DNA from: Sphingobacterium olei
Lineage (GTDB): Bacteria > Bacteroidota > Bacteroidia > Sphingobacteriales > Sphingobacteriaceae
NCBI RefSeq assembly: GCF_005048855.1
Contig: NZ_SUME01000004.1
Span: 310,001-374,000, forward strand
Direction: 5' to 3'
Length of the DNA stretch: 64,000 nt
Shown: positions 49,124 through 57,330 of the stretch, piece by piece
Position numbering within the stretch: the first letter of the stretch is position 1
How the letters are laid out: the number at the start of each line of letters is the position of its first letter
The notes under the pieces: model-generated
The model's database searches: none
The model's input: the letters and a program-made list of their open reading frames with translations, nothing else
What the model was told of the DNA's origin: nothing
Program-made: the position numbers and the translations under genes

Positions 49124-49143
49124 AATATACTAAATAGTTTATT
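49124..49143. promoter_or_regulatory. Near-perfect 20-bp palindrome upstream of the TetR gene
   Basis: AATATACT-AAAT-AGTTTATT shares the whole left arm with the copy at 48477-48496 and differs by one base in the right arm. It ends 23 bp before the TetR ATG, consistent with autoregulation. Confidence 0.68.
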
Positions 49144-50192
49144 TTCTGCAAGTGTATTTAAATATAAGTAACAGAATGAAGCGATTCTTTACGCTACGGT
49201 GGCATTTCTATTGAGCCGCGAAAGCGATGGCTCTAAATATCTCAAGTATTTCAACTTCTTGTTTGACATGTCGTTAAAATTAATGGTTTAAATCTTTCTC
49301 TTCATTCCCAGTCTAACCAGTTTGGTTCTTCCTCGCGTTCGAAGAAAACAAGCCCGATCGGGACTTCTTTGAATGATTTGGATGGTGTGCCGACCACCCA
49401 CGATCCACTCGCAATTGGCTTATCTTTCCAACTAATTCGTGTTCAAATACAGATACTGGGATTGATAGGTATAGTTTAGCCCTTTCTCGTACCCCATTCC
49501 AAATACCATCGCTACAGATCGTAAGTGCTGTGATGCGGAGGCATTTTGCTTGGATATGGAAGAAATTGTCTGCTGTGCGCATCGTCTTTACTGCTGTATC
49601 GATCATATCCCCAGCGACGTGCAGGCAATAGCATCCTACACTGGGGGGACCCGCTGCACTACTGTTCGTTTCCGATGCACATACCATCCTGTTTACTAAG
49701 CATGGTATCGCTCTTGATGCGCTCTCGAGACGACCGTCTGCAGTGTTCATCTTATCGTTCCCGCTACTTAATCGGTTTTGCTGTGCCTTGCAGGCAATTG
49801 GACCATGTTCTTGGAAAAAAACCTTCGCTCTCCATCGCTTCTGCTGCGCAACAGATCGTATTGCCTAAGGGTAGGATCGAAATGCCTGCATTGCCCTTCG
49901 TGTTTCCTACGTCAGTCATCGTGTACGCTGCTGTTCCCATCGGTCTGGATGAGTATCGGAGGAAAATCGATGCGACGCTGAGGAGACTTCCTCCGGTGCG
50001 CATCGTACTGCCCGCGGTGGTTGGTTTGCACAGGTTTGACCAAAATAGCCCCTTGTTTGCACAATCTTGAACAACTTTGACCATTAAATCGACTAAGCTC
50101 TGGCTCCTTTCCATCTTTGGAGCATGGAAACAGAAGCACTCATAAAATCAAGACATCCGCCGTAAGAAAAATGTAAATCAGCGAATAGGCAA
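49144..50192. other. About 1.05 kb GC-richer DNA without a convincing gene
   Basis: Long overlapping frames occur on both strands in this stretch, but none shows a domain, a signal peptide or a normal start, and composition is visibly richer in G+C than the surrounding genes. Short words recur inside it, for instance GTGCGCATCGT near 49575 and 49996, ACAGATCGTA near 49513 and 49852, and GCAGGCAAT near 49620 and 49790. It could be a decayed insertion or a structured non-coding RNA. Confidence 0.5.
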
Positions 50193-50210
50193 ATTCGCAG
50201 ATCTGCGAAT
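50193..50210. repeat. Perfect 18-bp palindrome upstream of the FN3 gene
   Basis: ATTCGCAGATCTGCGAAT is a perfect self-complementary word. Related text (GCGAAT, CAGCGAAT) is repeated on both sides (50179-50214). It ends 44 bp before the FN3-protein start and may be a regulatory site or a dispersed repeat. Confidence 0.65.
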
Positions 50211-50254
50211 CAGCACACAAATAAATTAAAAAACAAGTAAAAATTAGAATTATC

Positions 50255-50896
50255 ATGAGAAAAGATAAAGTAAAAACAAATTACGAGAAAGTATCTGAGT
50301 TTGAACTGTCGACATTGGCAGGCCGGGTACTCAAAGCGATTCAGGAACCAGCCGCAGTAGTTTATTTTCCGAATCCAAATCCTACACTGCCAGTTCTGGA
50401 GGAATTGGTTAACGATTATATACAAAAGCATGAGATTGCGAGCAGACGGGGTAGTGCTTTGGAGATCGGGCAGAAGAATGAGAGCAAAACACGGCTATTG
50501 GAAGGGCTGCAGCTATTGGCAACCTATGTGAATCAACAGGCCGGCGGGCAGATTTCCGTGTTGCTTAGCTCAGGCTTGATATTGGCGAACCAGCCTAAGA
50601 GTAAGGATACGCCGCTGATACCCCTGAATCTCAAACTTCGGGACGGCAGAGTAGGGGGACAGATGCGGTTAGATTTTCAGGCGGTAAAAGATGCCTGGCA
50701 GTATGAAGTGGAGATCGGACAATCCGCCGTGGGGTCGGCCGAGATTGTCTGGGACCGTACGGTGTCTACCACTTCCTCCCGCAGCAATGTGCTGGTCGGT
50801 TTCGAACCCGGCGTAAAGTACTATGTGCGCGTGCGCGCCCTAAATGGTAAAGGTATTGGCGATTGGTCCGAACCGGTATCATTAATAGCGAGGTAA
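50255..50896 (+). CDS. Fibronectin type III domain protein
   Basis: A 213-residue protein without a signal peptide. The N-terminal half is helical (STLAGRVLKAIQEPAAVVYF to about residue 110). The C-terminal part is one FN3 domain (about 120-213) with YEVEIGQ, FEPGVKYYVRVRALNGKG and GDWSEPVSL. Families of about 210 residues with this layout occur in several copies in Sphingobacteriaceae (recalled), with no known function. It stands alone, between a perfect 18-bp palindrome upstream and a loop-free 26-bp palindrome terminator downstream. Confidence 0.82.
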   Translation: MRKDKVKTNYEKVSEFELSTLAGRVLKAIQEPAAVVYFPNPNPTLPVLEELVNDYIQKHEIASRRGSALEIGQKNESKTRLLEGLQLLATYVNQQAGGQISVLLSSGLILANQPKSKDTPLIPLNLKLRDGRVGGQMRLDFQAVKDAWQYEVEIGQSAVGSAEIVWDRTVSTTSSRSNVLVGFEPGVKYYVRVRALNGKGIGDWSEPVSLIAR

Positions 50897-50910
50897 CTTG
50901 TAGGAAAGGT

Positions 50911-50940
50911 AAAGGGTCGACCGCGGTCGACCCTTTTTTA
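50911..50940 (+). terminator. Rho-independent terminator after the FN3 gene
   Basis: AAAGGGTCGACCG and its exact complement form a 26-bp perfect palindrome (50911-50936) running into a T-rich end. It has no separate loop in sequence, so the hairpin tip must be made from the CCGCGG centre. Confidence 0.9.
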
Positions 50941-51047
50941 GGTGTTGACAGCCTGAAAGTCGATGATCGGATGCTTTATTTGATCTTTTAAGCAACCGAA
51001 AAGTTTAAGATTTCCTAACTTGCGTACCTAATTTAATAACAACAAAT

Positions 51048-52823
51048 ATGACACATTTGGAAAGATTAAAACAGATCCGTCAACTGATGGAAAAGGGGGG
51101 GATAGCAGCTTATATCATACCTTCCTCTGACCCTCATATTAGTGAATACCTACCGGAAAGATATAAATGTATCGCTTGGACCTCTGGTTTTACGGGATCT
51201 GCGGGTACGTTGGTTATAACAGCGAATTTTGCAGGCTTATGGACAGATGCACGCTATTTTGTACAAGCTAGAGAGGAACTGGCCGATACAGGTTTTGAGT
51301 TGGTAAAACTAAAAGTGCAGGGGGCAGCAGAATATGCAGAATGGATAGGCGAGCATCTTGCAAATGGAGATAAGGTTGCTTTTGATGGCAATATGGCTTC
51401 GTTATTGGTCGCACAGACCGTAAAAGCCATATTGGAACCATTAGGCATCTGGGTAGACGGTCATGTCGATTTGCTTAGCCCAATTTGGAACAACCGACCC
51501 GAACTACCTCGTGCAGAAGCCTTTCTGCTAGATGAAAAGACAACCGGACAATCCACTGCTTCTAAAATTAATGAGGTGCGTAAGACCTTGGTCAAAAGTA
51601 GGGCAGAAGGGCATCTGATATCATCTTTGGATGATTTAGCCTGGCTTCTAAATATTAGAGGACAAGACGTGCCCTGCAACCCGGTTGTATTGGGATTTGT
51701 ATATATATCGGCTACCGAAGCTATTTTGTTTATTGAGCCATCAAAATTAAACGGGACGATGGTTGCCGAATTAAGAATAGCAGGCGTAACCCTAAGACCG
51801 TATGAGGAGGTCTTCGAGTTCGTACGGTTGCTTAAGGTACGGTCTGTTCTTATTGACCCTAAACGTACTTGTTTTGCCATTTACGATAGCATCCCTGCTG
51901 CTGTTAATATTCTAGAACGCACCAATCCATCTACGACGCTCAAAGCGGTAAAAAACGAAGTGGAACTAAATCATATTCGCGAAACAATGATTCGTGATGG
52001 TGTAGCATTGACTAAGTTTTTTAAATGGCTGGAAGAGCATGTTTCCAGTGGAACGTTATCAGAGATCTCTGTAGCCGAAAAATTACGAGATTTTCGGGCA
52101 GCGCAAGCCGGTTTTGTAGACGTAAGTTTTGACACCATTGCCGGTTATCTCGATCACGGTGCTTTACCCCACTATCATGCTACCGACTTTAGTAACTATC
52201 AGTTAAAACCACAAGGCTTGCTTTTAGTAGATTCGGGAGGTCAGTACCTCACAGGTACAACGGATATTACGCGCGTCGTATCGCTTGGTGAAATCACACA
52301 GGAAGAGAAAGAAGATTATACCATCGTATTGAAAGGAACTATTGAAGGAAGCCAAAGTATTTATCCAAAAGGTTCAAAAGGCTATCAGATTGATGCGATT
52401 ACGCGTCGTCCGATTTGGGCTGCTCTCCGTAATTACGGTCACGGTACAGGACATGGTGTTGGTTTTTTCTTAAATGTACATGAAGGGCCGCAAGTGCTCA
52501 ATCCCACTAATGTAGACGTTGCGATTGAAGAAGGAATGATCTCCTCGATAGAGCCCGGGCTATATCGTGAGGGCAAGCACGGTATCCGTATCGAAAATTT
52601 AGTGCGCTCCAAAAGATTGGAAAGTTCCATATTTGGTGATTTTATGGATTTTGAAACATTGACGATCTGTTATATTGATACAGATCTGGTGGAGAAGTCA
52701 TTATTAGACCAAGTTCACGTCGATTGGTTAAATAATTACAACCAATGGGTGTTTGATAAACTATCTCCTCACTTATCTGAAGGTGAAAGAGGATGGTTGA
52801 GAGATAAAACGGAAGCCATTTAG
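51048..52823 (+). CDS. pepP: Xaa-Pro aminopeptidase (M24B, long form)
   Basis: A 591-residue protein with two creatinase-type N-terminal domains (1-310), a catalytic M24 domain (about 310-525) and a C-terminal extension. Metal ligands are in LVDSGGQYLTGTTDIT (two Asp), GHGTGHGVGFFLNVHEG (His), MISSIEPGLY (Glu) and GIRIENLV (Glu). The three-domain layout matches cytosolic eukaryote-like aminopeptidase P. It cleaves the N-terminal residue before proline. No signal peptide. It precedes the GH20 gene by 88 bp. Confidence 0.96.
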   Translation: MTHLERLKQIRQLMEKGGIAAYIIPSSDPHISEYLPERYKCIAWTSGFTGSAGTLVITANFAGLWTDARYFVQAREELADTGFELVKLKVQGAAEYAEWIGEHLANGDKVAFDGNMASLLVAQTVKAILEPLGIWVDGHVDLLSPIWNNRPELPRAEAFLLDEKTTGQSTASKINEVRKTLVKSRAEGHLISSLDDLAWLLNIRGQDVPCNPVVLGFVYISATEAILFIEPSKLNGTMVAELRIAGVTLRPYEEVFEFVRLLKVRSVLIDPKRTCFAIYDSIPAAVNILERTNPSTTLKAVKNEVELNHIRETMIRDGVALTKFFKWLEEHVSSGTLSEISVAEKLRDFRAAQAGFVDVSFDTIAGYLDHGALPHYHATDFSNYQLKPQGLLLVDSGGQYLTGTTDITRVVSLGEITQEEKEDYTIVLKGTIEGSQSIYPKGSKGYQIDAITRRPIWAALRNYGHGTGHGVGFFLNVHEGPQVLNPTNVDVAIEEGMISSIEPGLYREGKHGIRIENLVRSKRLESSIFGDFMDFETLTICYIDTDLVEKSLLDQVHVDWLNNYNQWVFDKLSPHLSEGERGWLRDKTEAI

Positions 52824-52911
52824 ATATTGTATTCCTATAAAACGCGTAGGAATTGAAAAAAGGTTTTAGCAGAATGATTATAAATGGTATTTTTGAAAAA
52901 AGTAAACAGAT

Positions 52912-55167
52912 ATGGACTATATAAAGTATTTATTTTTCTCTTTTTTTACTGTTGCAGGTAATAGTTATGCACAGCAGAGCTTGATTCCAGCACCTCAACA
53001 TCTGGAGATCAAATCAGGAAATTTAAATTTGGATAAGAATTTTTCGATTCTGGGTAAAGGCTCTCCAGAAGAAGCAAAGTTTTTACAAAAAAATATAAAA
53101 GAGATCATCGGTCTAGAGTTACCTATTTCCAATAAGTGTACGAAAAAGTGTATTGTTCTTGAATTAAAGAAAAGTTATGGCGCGACGTCCGATGAAGCCT
53201 ATGTAGTAGTGGTCGATGCAAATCAGATTGTTATTACGGCGAATCAAAATCGAGGGGTTTTTTATGGTATTCAAACGCTTTTGCAGCTGATTGAAGAAAA
53301 TCGATCAAACCTTGAGATTCCGGCTCTTGTGATTCGAGACTCCCCTAAATTTGCCTATCGTGGAATGCATTTAGATGTTTCTCGCCATTTTTTCAATGCG
53401 GAAGAAGTAAAACAGTATTTAGATTATCTGGCAGCGTATAAGATTAATAAGTTTCACTGGCATTTAACGGATGATCAAGGCTGGCGAATTGAAATTAAAA
53501 GCCATCCAAAGCTGACAGAGATAGGAGCCTTCAGGAAGGAATCGCAAATAGGCCCTTATGCGGCAATGACGTTTGATGGAAAACCCTATGGTGGGTTTTA
53601 TACCCAGGAACAAATAAAGGATGTCGTTGCCTATGCACAGAAATTGCATATTGAGATCATTCCCGAAATTGAGATGCCTGGCCATGCACTAGCGGCTTTG
53701 GCGGCCTATCCTGAATTGTCCTGTACGGGCGGGCCGTTTGAAGTGGGAACAACCTGGGGCGTAATGGATGATATATTTTGTCCGAAGGATGAAACCTTCG
53801 CTTTATTGGAAGACGTAATCGACGAAGTGATTACACTTTTCCCCAGTAAATACATCCATATTGGTGGCGATGAAGCACCTAAAACAAGATGGAAGACCTG
53901 TTCACACTGTCAGGAATTGATAAAGAAGGAAGGTTTGAAGGATGAACTCGAGCTACAATCCTATTTTATCACCCGTATGGAGAAATACATTAACTCCAAA
54001 GGTAAAGCAATTATTGGCTGGGATGAGATCTTAGAAGGTGGATTAGCACCAAACGCAACGGTTATGAGCTGGACAGGTATTCAAGGTGGTATACATGCCG
54101 CTAAAACTGGGCATGATGCAATTATGACACCGACTTCACATCTATATTTTGATTACTACCAAGGCAACCCACAAACCGAACCACTAGCTTTCGGAGGAGA
54201 TTTACGTTTGGAAAAGGTGTATAGCTTTAATCCAATTCCAGCTGAGTTGTCTGCAGAAGAAGCCAAGCATATTTTAGGTCCGCAGGCGAATCTGTGGACA
54301 GAGTATATCACTGATTTTGGACAGGTGCAACACATGCTGTTTCCACGACTGATGGCCTTATCTGAAGTAGCATGGGGAACCTCTCAGCCCGATCAATATA
54401 AAAAATTCGAGAGCCGTGTAATTGAGCACATGAAAACGTTGGATCGTAAAGGAATTAATTATTCCAATGCAATTTTTGAGGTGATCGGGAATATAGAGTT
54501 AATAGATGGTGAGCTGACTTATAACTTATCTACAGCCAACGATCCCAAGAATATCCGCTATACGGTCGATGGTTCCGAGCCTATTTCTACTTCATTTCCG
54601 TATGTATCTCCTATCAAAATCGATAAATCGCAAACCATTAAAGCGACCTATTTTGAAAACGGGAAGCCGATAAGCGCCACAATTACGCAGCCATTTACAA
54701 TCAGCAAATCAACTGGTAAACACATTCAATTGGTCGATCAACCCGGAGAAGCCTATTCTGCAGGAGGAGCCGCCACATTGGTCGATGGTGTATTTGGTGA
54801 TAAGCAATTTTTTGGAAAGAATTGGCTTGGCTTTAATGGAAAAGATGTGAATGCCACGATCGACTTCGGTACGGAAACTGAATTTAGTTCCGTAAAATTA
54901 TCATCACTTGATCGCAAAGGCAGTTGGATACATTTTCCGAAAGAAGTACGTGTGTCTATCGCTAACGATGGCTCATCATATTCGTTTATTAAAGGGCTTA
55001 GCCAGGCAGAAATTAATAAAACAGACGGCGATTTAATTTTAACATTTCCGAAACAAAAGGCACGGTATATCAAAGTGGAAGTATTAAATTTAGGTATTAT
55101 CCCCGATGGGCTAGCCGGAGCCGGATCTGGAGCTTGGTTGTTTGTGGATGAGATTAGTGTAAATTAG
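52912..55167 (+). CDS. Beta-N-acetylhexosaminidase, family GH20
   Basis: A 751-residue exported enzyme (signal ending near SYAQQ). A GH20b N-terminal domain leads into the catalytic barrel, with FAYRGMHLDVSRHFF, FHWHLTDDQGWRIEI and the acid pair in HIGGDEAPK (about residues 315-323). PQANLWTEYI is near the barrel end. A chitobiase-type C-terminal FN3-like domain and an F5/8 type C carbohydrate-binding domain (about 610-751) follow. It releases terminal GlcNAc or GalNAc from glycans. The next gene, a glycosylasparaginase, starts 34 bp downstream. Confidence 0.96.
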   Translation: MDYIKYLFFSFFTVAGNSYAQQSLIPAPQHLEIKSGNLNLDKNFSILGKGSPEEAKFLQKNIKEIIGLELPISNKCTKKCIVLELKKSYGATSDEAYVVVVDANQIVITANQNRGVFYGIQTLLQLIEENRSNLEIPALVIRDSPKFAYRGMHLDVSRHFFNAEEVKQYLDYLAAYKINKFHWHLTDDQGWRIEIKSHPKLTEIGAFRKESQIGPYAAMTFDGKPYGGFYTQEQIKDVVAYAQKLHIEIIPEIEMPGHALAALAAYPELSCTGGPFEVGTTWGVMDDIFCPKDETFALLEDVIDEVITLFPSKYIHIGGDEAPKTRWKTCSHCQELIKKEGLKDELELQSYFITRMEKYINSKGKAIIGWDEILEGGLAPNATVMSWTGIQGGIHAAKTGHDAIMTPTSHLYFDYYQGNPQTEPLAFGGDLRLEKVYSFNPIPAELSAEEAKHILGPQANLWTEYITDFGQVQHMLFPRLMALSEVAWGTSQPDQYKKFESRVIEHMKTLDRKGINYSNAIFEVIGNIELIDGELTYNLSTANDPKNIRYTVDGSEPISTSFPYVSPIKIDKSQTIKATYFENGKPISATITQPFTISKSTGKHIQLVDQPGEAYSAGGAATLVDGVFGDKQFFGKNWLGFNGKDVNATIDFGTETEFSSVKLSSLDRKGSWIHFPKEVRVSIANDGSSYSFIKGLSQAEINKTDGDLILTFPKQKARYIKVEVLNLGIIPDGLAGAGSGAWLFVDEISVN

Positions 55168-55201
55168 TGCGGGCTATTTGTGAACGATAACATCGATACG
55201 G

Positions 55202-56182
55202 ATGAATAACAGAAGAAATTTTATCAAGAAATTAGGTCTAGCCTCTATGGGAGTAAGCTTAGTTTCTTTGGCGGCGAATGCTAAGACCACAAAAAGAGTC
55301 AATAAGCCTATTGTTTTGTCAACCTGGGATTTTGGCTTAAAAGCAAATGAAGAAGCCTGGAAGGTGTTGCATGCCAATGGCCGTGCGCTGGATGCGGTAG
55401 AACAGGGTGTACGTTATACCGAAGCCGATCCAACGGAGCGCAGTGTTGGTTATGGCGGAAGACCGGATCGCGATGGCAAGGTAACGCTAGATGCCTGTAT
55501 TATGGATGAGATGGCGAATATTGGATCGGTTGCCGCCTTGCAGCATATAAAACATCCTATTTCCGTGGCACGTGCCGTCATGGAGAAAACGCCTCACGTG
55601 ATGCTTGTAGGCGAAGGTGCACTTCAATTCGCGAAAGATCAGGGCTATAAAGAAGAAAACTTATTAATTGAAGCATCAGAAAAAGAGTGGAAGGAGTGGT
55701 TGAAGACGTCTAAATATGAGCCGGTTGTCAATATCGAAAATCACGATACGATTGGCATGATCGCGCTGGATTCTGCAGGAAATCTTTCTGGAGCCTGCAC
55801 AACAAGTGGTATGGCCTATAAAATGCACGGAAGGGTTGGCGACTCTCCAATTATTGGTGCCGGACTTTACGTAGACAATGAGATTGGTGCCGCTACAGCC
55901 ACCGGACATGGAGAAGAAGTAATTCGCACAGTAGGCAGTCATTTGGTGGTCGAATTAATGCGTCAGGGGCGTTCTCCGCAAAAAGCTTGTGAAGAAGCCG
56001 TAAAGCGTATCATTAAGTTTACTCAAAACCGTAAAAAGTCCTTAGACAATATTCAAGTCGGTTTTATAGCACTGAATAAAAGAGGAGAGTACGGTTCTTA
56101 TTGTATACATGGCGGTTTTAATTATGCTAAATATGATGCAAAAGGGAATGAGTTAATAAAATCTGATCATTACTTAAAATAA
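55202..56182 (+). CDS. N4-(beta-N-acetylglucosaminyl)-L-asparaginase
   Basis: A 326-residue Ntn-hydrolase. A Tat-type signal is present (NRRNFIKKLGLASMG). The self-cleavage motif is NHDTIGMIAL with Thr183 as new N-terminal nucleophile. GVGYGGRPDRDG-like SVGYGGRPDRDGKVTLDA and GRVGDSPIIGAGLYVDNE are the conserved substrate segments. It cleaves the GlcNAc-Asn bond left from N-glycoproteins. Position between a hexosaminidase and cutC, on one transcript, suggests growth on host or plant glycoproteins (inference). Confidence 0.95.
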   Translation: MNNRRNFIKKLGLASMGVSLVSLAANAKTTKRVNKPIVLSTWDFGLKANEEAWKVLHANGRALDAVEQGVRYTEADPTERSVGYGGRPDRDGKVTLDACIMDEMANIGSVAALQHIKHPISVARAVMEKTPHVMLVGEGALQFAKDQGYKEENLLIEASEKEWKEWLKTSKYEPVVNIENHDTIGMIALDSAGNLSGACTTSGMAYKMHGRVGDSPIIGAGLYVDNEIGAATATGHGEEVIRTVGSHLVVELMRQGRSPQKACEEAVKRIIKFTQNRKKSLDNIQVGFIALNKRGEYGSYCIHGGFNYAKYDAKGNELIKSDHYLK

Positions 56183-56185
56183 TAA

Positions 56186-56860
56186 ATGGCAAAATTAGAA
56201 ATTGCTTGTTTCCATCTGGATTCCGCGAGGATCGCTCAGGAAAATGGTGCAGACCGTGTTGAACTGTGTGCAGAAATGCATGTCGGAGGAACGAGTCCCT
56301 CCATAGACATGGTAAAGAATGTACGGAGTCAGGTGCAAATTGATCTAAATGTCATGATTCGACCCCGAGGAGGAGATTTTGTCTATTCCGTCGCGGAATT
56401 CGAGCAGATGAAACAAGAGATTGTCGCGTTTAAGGAATTGGCGGTAGATGGCTTTGTTTTTGGTATTCTGGATACATATTGCGCTGTTAATATCGCACAG
56501 AATACAGAGCTGGTTGAACTAGCCCGGCCACTTCCTTGTACTTTTCACCGGGCATTTGATGTCGTCAAAGATTTGGATTCGGCTTTAGAGGATGTCATAG
56601 CGTGTGGATTTAATACGATATTGACATCTGGGTGTGAGCCAAATGTAGATTTAGGGACAACCAACCTACGGAAATTAGTCAAACAGGCAGGAGAACGTAT
56701 TACGATCATGCCCGGTGGCGGTCTAAGGTCCACCAATATTGCCCGTGTTTTACGTGAAACCGGTGCACAGTATGTTCATTCCTCAGCAATAACAGATGGA
56801 TCAGAAACGGCTGTAGCCGATGAAGTTGCGGCATTGGCGGGTAGTGTGCGGCAAGCCTGA
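56186..56860 (+). CDS. cutC: CutC family protein
   Basis: A 224-residue TIM-barrel protein with the CutC pattern: ADRVELCAEMHVGGTSPS near residues 22-39, VMIRPRGGDFVYS, FHRAFDVVKDL and ILTSGCEP, MPGGGLRSTN. CutC was linked to copper homeostasis, though its biochemical role is debated. It follows the asparaginase by 3 bp. In Bacteroidota it often travels with hexosaminidase or glycosidase genes, hinting at a role in sugar metabolism rather than copper (context inference). Confidence 0.94.
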   Translation: MAKLEIACFHLDSARIAQENGADRVELCAEMHVGGTSPSIDMVKNVRSQVQIDLNVMIRPRGGDFVYSVAEFEQMKQEIVAFKELAVDGFVFGILDTYCAVNIAQNTELVELARPLPCTFHRAFDVVKDLDSALEDVIACGFNTILTSGCEPNVDLGTTNLRKLVKQAGERITIMPGGGLRSTNIARVLRETGAQYVHSSAITDGSETAVADEVAALAGSVRQA

Positions 56861-56936
56861 TATAATATTCGGATAAAATCTATCTCTTGTTGTTGCCTGC
56901 ATCGGTTGGGTACTATTTTATTATTTGCATCAATAT

Positions 56937-57152
56937 CTATAGAATATCTGCCCATATATTTTTGGCATCTTTAATTCTTGTGACATTACCTTCCTTTGCT
57001 GAGTTTTCGGCATCCAAAACTCGCTTTACAAACTCAAGATTGTAATAGCTATCCTTTTCTATCGTCTCGAACTTAATCTTCAAAGCCTTAACAAAAGCTT
57101 TAACAGCGTCCAATTGCTCCTTGTTGTCGGGGTGAATAACTATCATTGTCAT
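56937..57152 (-). CDS. DUF2683 family small protein, orphan antitoxin-like
   Basis: A 71-residue protein with MTMIVIHPDNKEQLDAVKAF at its start, the DUF2683 pattern found in Bacteroidota next to RelE/ParE-type toxins. Here no toxin gene lies on either side: the neighbours are cutC (convergent) and the HEPN gene (divergent). It may be an orphan antitoxin or have another role. No DNA-binding motif was recognised with confidence. Confidence 0.72.
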   Translation of the reverse strand: MTMIVIHPDNKEQLDAVKAFVKALKIKFETIEKDSYYNLEFVKRVLDAENSAKEGNVTRIKDAKNIWADIL

Positions 57153-57281
57153 AAAACAAATTTAAGAAATTAATATAAGTAAGGAAAAACACTTTTCTCG
57201 TGATTTCTTTTAGATGTACTGGTGCGTAGTTAAATTGTATATAAAAAATATACACATATTTTATTTTTATGTTTTTATTTA

Positions 57282-57289
57282 TACATTTG
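57282..57289 (+). promoter_or_regulatory. Candidate -7 box upstream of the HEPN gene
   Basis: TACATTTG matches TAnnTTTG in a strongly AT-rich spacer and ends 41 bp before the ATG at 57331. No good TTTG -33 box is seen at the optimal spacing. Confidence 0.4.
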
Positions 57290-57330
57290 TATAGATAATC
57301 TATAATAATTAACTAGTCAGAAACGAAAAT

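Noticed and set aside
49313..50114. Open frames of 116-174 codons on both strands in 49313-50114
   Set aside because: They overlap each other, have no recognisable domain or composition of a real protein, and lie in a GC-rich stretch where stop codons are rarer.
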